A DNA stretch of 64,000 nucleotides, from positions 248,001 to 312,000 of the forward strand of contig JAWKNO010000003.1 in the NCBI GenBank assembly GCA_041391665.1, written 5' to 3'. The notes below the pieces were generated by a model that did no database searches, was not told the origin of the DNA, and saw only the letters and a program-made list of their open reading frames with translations. This document shows, piece after piece, positions 62,728 to 64,000 of the stretch. How positions within the stretch are numbered: the first letter of the stretch is position 1; each line of letters starts with the position of its first letter. Made by a program: the position numbers and the translations under genes. Source of the stretch: Bacteroidia bacterium (lineage in GTDB: Bacteria; Bacteroidota; Bacteroidia; J057).

Positions 62728-63502
62728 TGTCTTTCAGCGTACTGCCGATCAGTATTCCATTTGCCCAATAGATCCCGGTTTTGCCTTCGGGCAGGATATC
62801 CATCGTCTCCCGTCCGGTATAAGGTTTCAGGGTTGAGGAAACAATCGCCGATCCGTCAAGGATATCTCCCGGCTTAAGCGAAACAAGTGGTACTCCCCGC
62901 ATGTCCGGATGTCCCGGTGAAACTGCCAGTGTGCGTCCGTCGGCAAGGGCTATATGCAATAATTGGTGATCCTCGCTGACCTGAACCCGGTTTCTGATCA
63001 ATACCGGTGCTGCGATTTTTTGTCCGTCTTCATCCATTGTCCAGACCAGATCCCCTTCAGTAAGTTTTTCTATAGCAACTTCTCCTTTGGGCGTAGCAAT
63101 CGGTGTGGAAGGAGGAAGACAACGACAGGGAAGTTCATATCCGCGAAAATAGCTCCCACTCACAGTTTGCCAGAGTGAAGAACCATCCGTGAAATTTTTC
63201 ACCCAATGAGGAGATGTGGCATTTCCCACCGGAATACATACCAGCTGAATCGGCCAGGTAAGGGTGTCATTAGGGTCGAGAATTGCTTCCGGGCAATTAC
63301 TATCTGCAACGACCGTCACACCCATACAATTAGCAAAACATTCATTGACGTAGTTTCGCCCATCTTCCCCACATACAAAATGGTACTCAAATGTGGGACA
63401 ATCGCACTGCGAAAAGTCGGGAATCATAACAGGATCCATCGCCTGATTACATGCCAGTAAAAGACCTGTAGCCAGCATTGTAAAATACAGTATGTGTTTC
63501 AT
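62684..63502 (-). CDS. Secreted Kazal-like plus Hint-domain protein
   Basis: This 272-residue protein starts at ATG 63502 with a lipobox signal (MKHILYFTMLATGLLLAC). A Kazal/follistatin-like module follows (CDCPTFEYHFVCGEDGRNYV, then NECFANCMGV). The C-terminal about 120 residues are a Hint fold: CLPPSTPIATPKGEVAIEKL, GDLVWTMD, VSEDHQLLHIALADGRTL and GIYWANGILIGSTL, close to Hedgehog/intein ends. Self-cleavage at Cys of CLPP is predicted but not proven. The 3' end overlaps the ABC-F gene by 44 bases on the opposite strand. Confidence 0.78.
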   Translation of the reverse strand: MKHILYFTMLATGLLLACNQAMDPVMIPDFSQCDCPTFEYHFVCGEDGRNYVNECFANCMGVTVVADSNCPEAILDPNDTLTWPIQLVCIPVGNATSPHWVKNFTDGSSLWQTVSGSYFRGYELPCRCLPPSTPIATPKGEVAIEKLTEGDLVWTMDEDGQKIAAPVLIRNRVQVSEDHQLLHIALADGRTLAVSPGHPDMRGVPLVSLKPGDILDGSAIVSSTLKPYTGRETMDILPEGKTGIYWANGILIGSTLKDIKPQHLHTAHPVAP

Positions 63503-63570
63503 ATTCTTTTTTATCACTTGACGGAGAAAATATGAAATCTGCTGCACCACGATAAAAGGAGGTAATTTCC

Positions 63571-64000
63571 CTACAACCAAAACATAGATAAATTGGGGAA
63601 ATCTGCCTGGTCTACAGGTGGTTCGCTGAATATATTTTCCGCCAGATCGAGCTTCATCAGGCCTTTTAATTCGGAAAAGCCTGTCGGAAGCGCTGTGAGT
63701 TGATTTGTCCGAAGGTACAACTCTCTCAGATTCACCAGCTTTGTGATGGATGCAGGCAATGTGGGCAATAGGTTATTTCTCACTTCCAGCATCCGGAGTG
63801 ATTGTAATTCGCCGATTGAATCTGGTAAAGCAGTCAGTTGATTGTCTCTTACCATCAAAACCCGAAGGTGTTTGAGCGTTCCGATGCTTTCGGGCAGCGA
63901 GGTGAGCTTATTGCCCCCCAGTTCCAGTACCCGCAGATTTTCGAGCCGGGCGATCGACTCCGGAAGCACCTCCAGTTGATTATCTGTCAGCCCCAGTACA
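63571..64000 (-). CDS. Leucine-rich repeat protein, C-terminal part (5' end outside window)
   Basis: The minus-strand frame is open to the window end and stops at 63571. At least six LRRs of about 23 residues are seen with the pattern L-P-x-x-I-x-x-L-x-x-L-x-x-L-x-L-x-x-N-x-L-x-x (LRVLELGGNKLTSLPESIG, LRELYLRTNQLTALP). This is the class of bacterial LRRs used for protein binding at the surface or in effectors. The N-terminal part, and hence any signal, is outside the window. Confidence 0.85.
   Translation of the reverse strand, partial: VLGLTDNQLEVLPESIARLENLRVLELGGNKLTSLPESIGTLKHLRVLMVRDNQLTALPDSIGELQSLRMLEVRNNLLPTLPASITKLVNLRELYLRTNQLTALPTGFSELKGLMKLDLAENIFSEPPVDQADFPNLSMFWL

Noticed and set aside
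1..64000. tRNA, rRNA, riboswitch or CRISPR array
   Set aside because: I saw no cloverleaf, rRNA block, known riboswitch core or regularly spaced repeat-spacer run while reading the sequence; a tRNAscan and CRISPR search would confirm.

Overview
The window looks like chromosomal DNA of an environmental Bacteroidota, most likely of the Saprospiria/Lewinella/Haliscomenobacter type. This rests on several signs: a secreted protein with a type IX secretion (T9SS) C-terminal sorting domain, many lipoproteins and signal peptides, a DUF5916 outer-membrane protein, Bacteroidota-style promoters (TTG, about 19 nt, TAnnTTTG), few Shine-Dalgarno sequences, and carbohydrate-catabolism genes next to Planctomycete-like PSD1/DUF1501 genes. 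Species was not determined. I saw no rRNA, tRNA or CRISPR array.

Layout. 1-5003: end of an unknown gene, then a same-strand set of exported proteins containing a caspase-like lipoprotein and a papain-like protease. 5087-8592: multi-PAS histidine kinase and a group II PLP decarboxylase. 8650-14068: aquaporin, alpha/beta hydrolase with a barrel protein, and a UspA / APH-like / P-loop kinase stress cluster. 14278-19002: PSD1 cytochrome plus DUF1501 pair. 19056-27628 (minus strand): parallel beta-helix protein, small unknown protein, SDR, Crp/Fnr regulator, DUF1593 hydrolase, membrane Fe-S protein, serine beta-lactamase-fold hydrolase and an intact subclass B1 metallo-beta-lactamase. 28041-33219: large T9SS beta-propeller protein, DUF3500 lipoprotein, small Cys-rich secreted protein.

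33366-43311 is an accessory-looking, AT-richer patchwork. It holds an OmpA-domain protein with a lipoprotein, an HxlR regulator divergent from two tandem ABM-like proteins, a duplicated 3' scrap of a fic gene, a tandem pair of paralogous secreted proteins, an IS630-type transposase remnant, a class II Fic protein, a PD-(D/E)XK-like protein and a DUF4240 protein. 43381-45383 is an agmatine-to-putrescine operon (aguB-aguA) with a clear promoter. 45440-46396 is a single-domain HUH transposase flanked by palindromic repeats, i.e. a RAYT/REP-like unit. 46412-53568 is a carbohydrate region: sulfatase, tagaturonate reductase, GH5 glycosidase, Uma2 protein, FAD oxidoreductase and cytochrome c.

53909-56998 is a compact AT-rich two-gene island. 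It encodes a membrane-anchored dynamin-like GTPase and a partner protein whose N-terminus resembles the effector-associated (EAD) adaptor domains of bacterial conflict systems. This is my best candidate for an undescribed system. After it come a broken Rpn-type nuclease gene, a DUF5916 protein, a YpfJ-type zinc peptidase, an ABC-F ATPase whose second Walker A is degenerate, and a secreted protein that joins a Kazal-like domain to a Hint domain. The window ends inside a leucine-rich-repeat gene.
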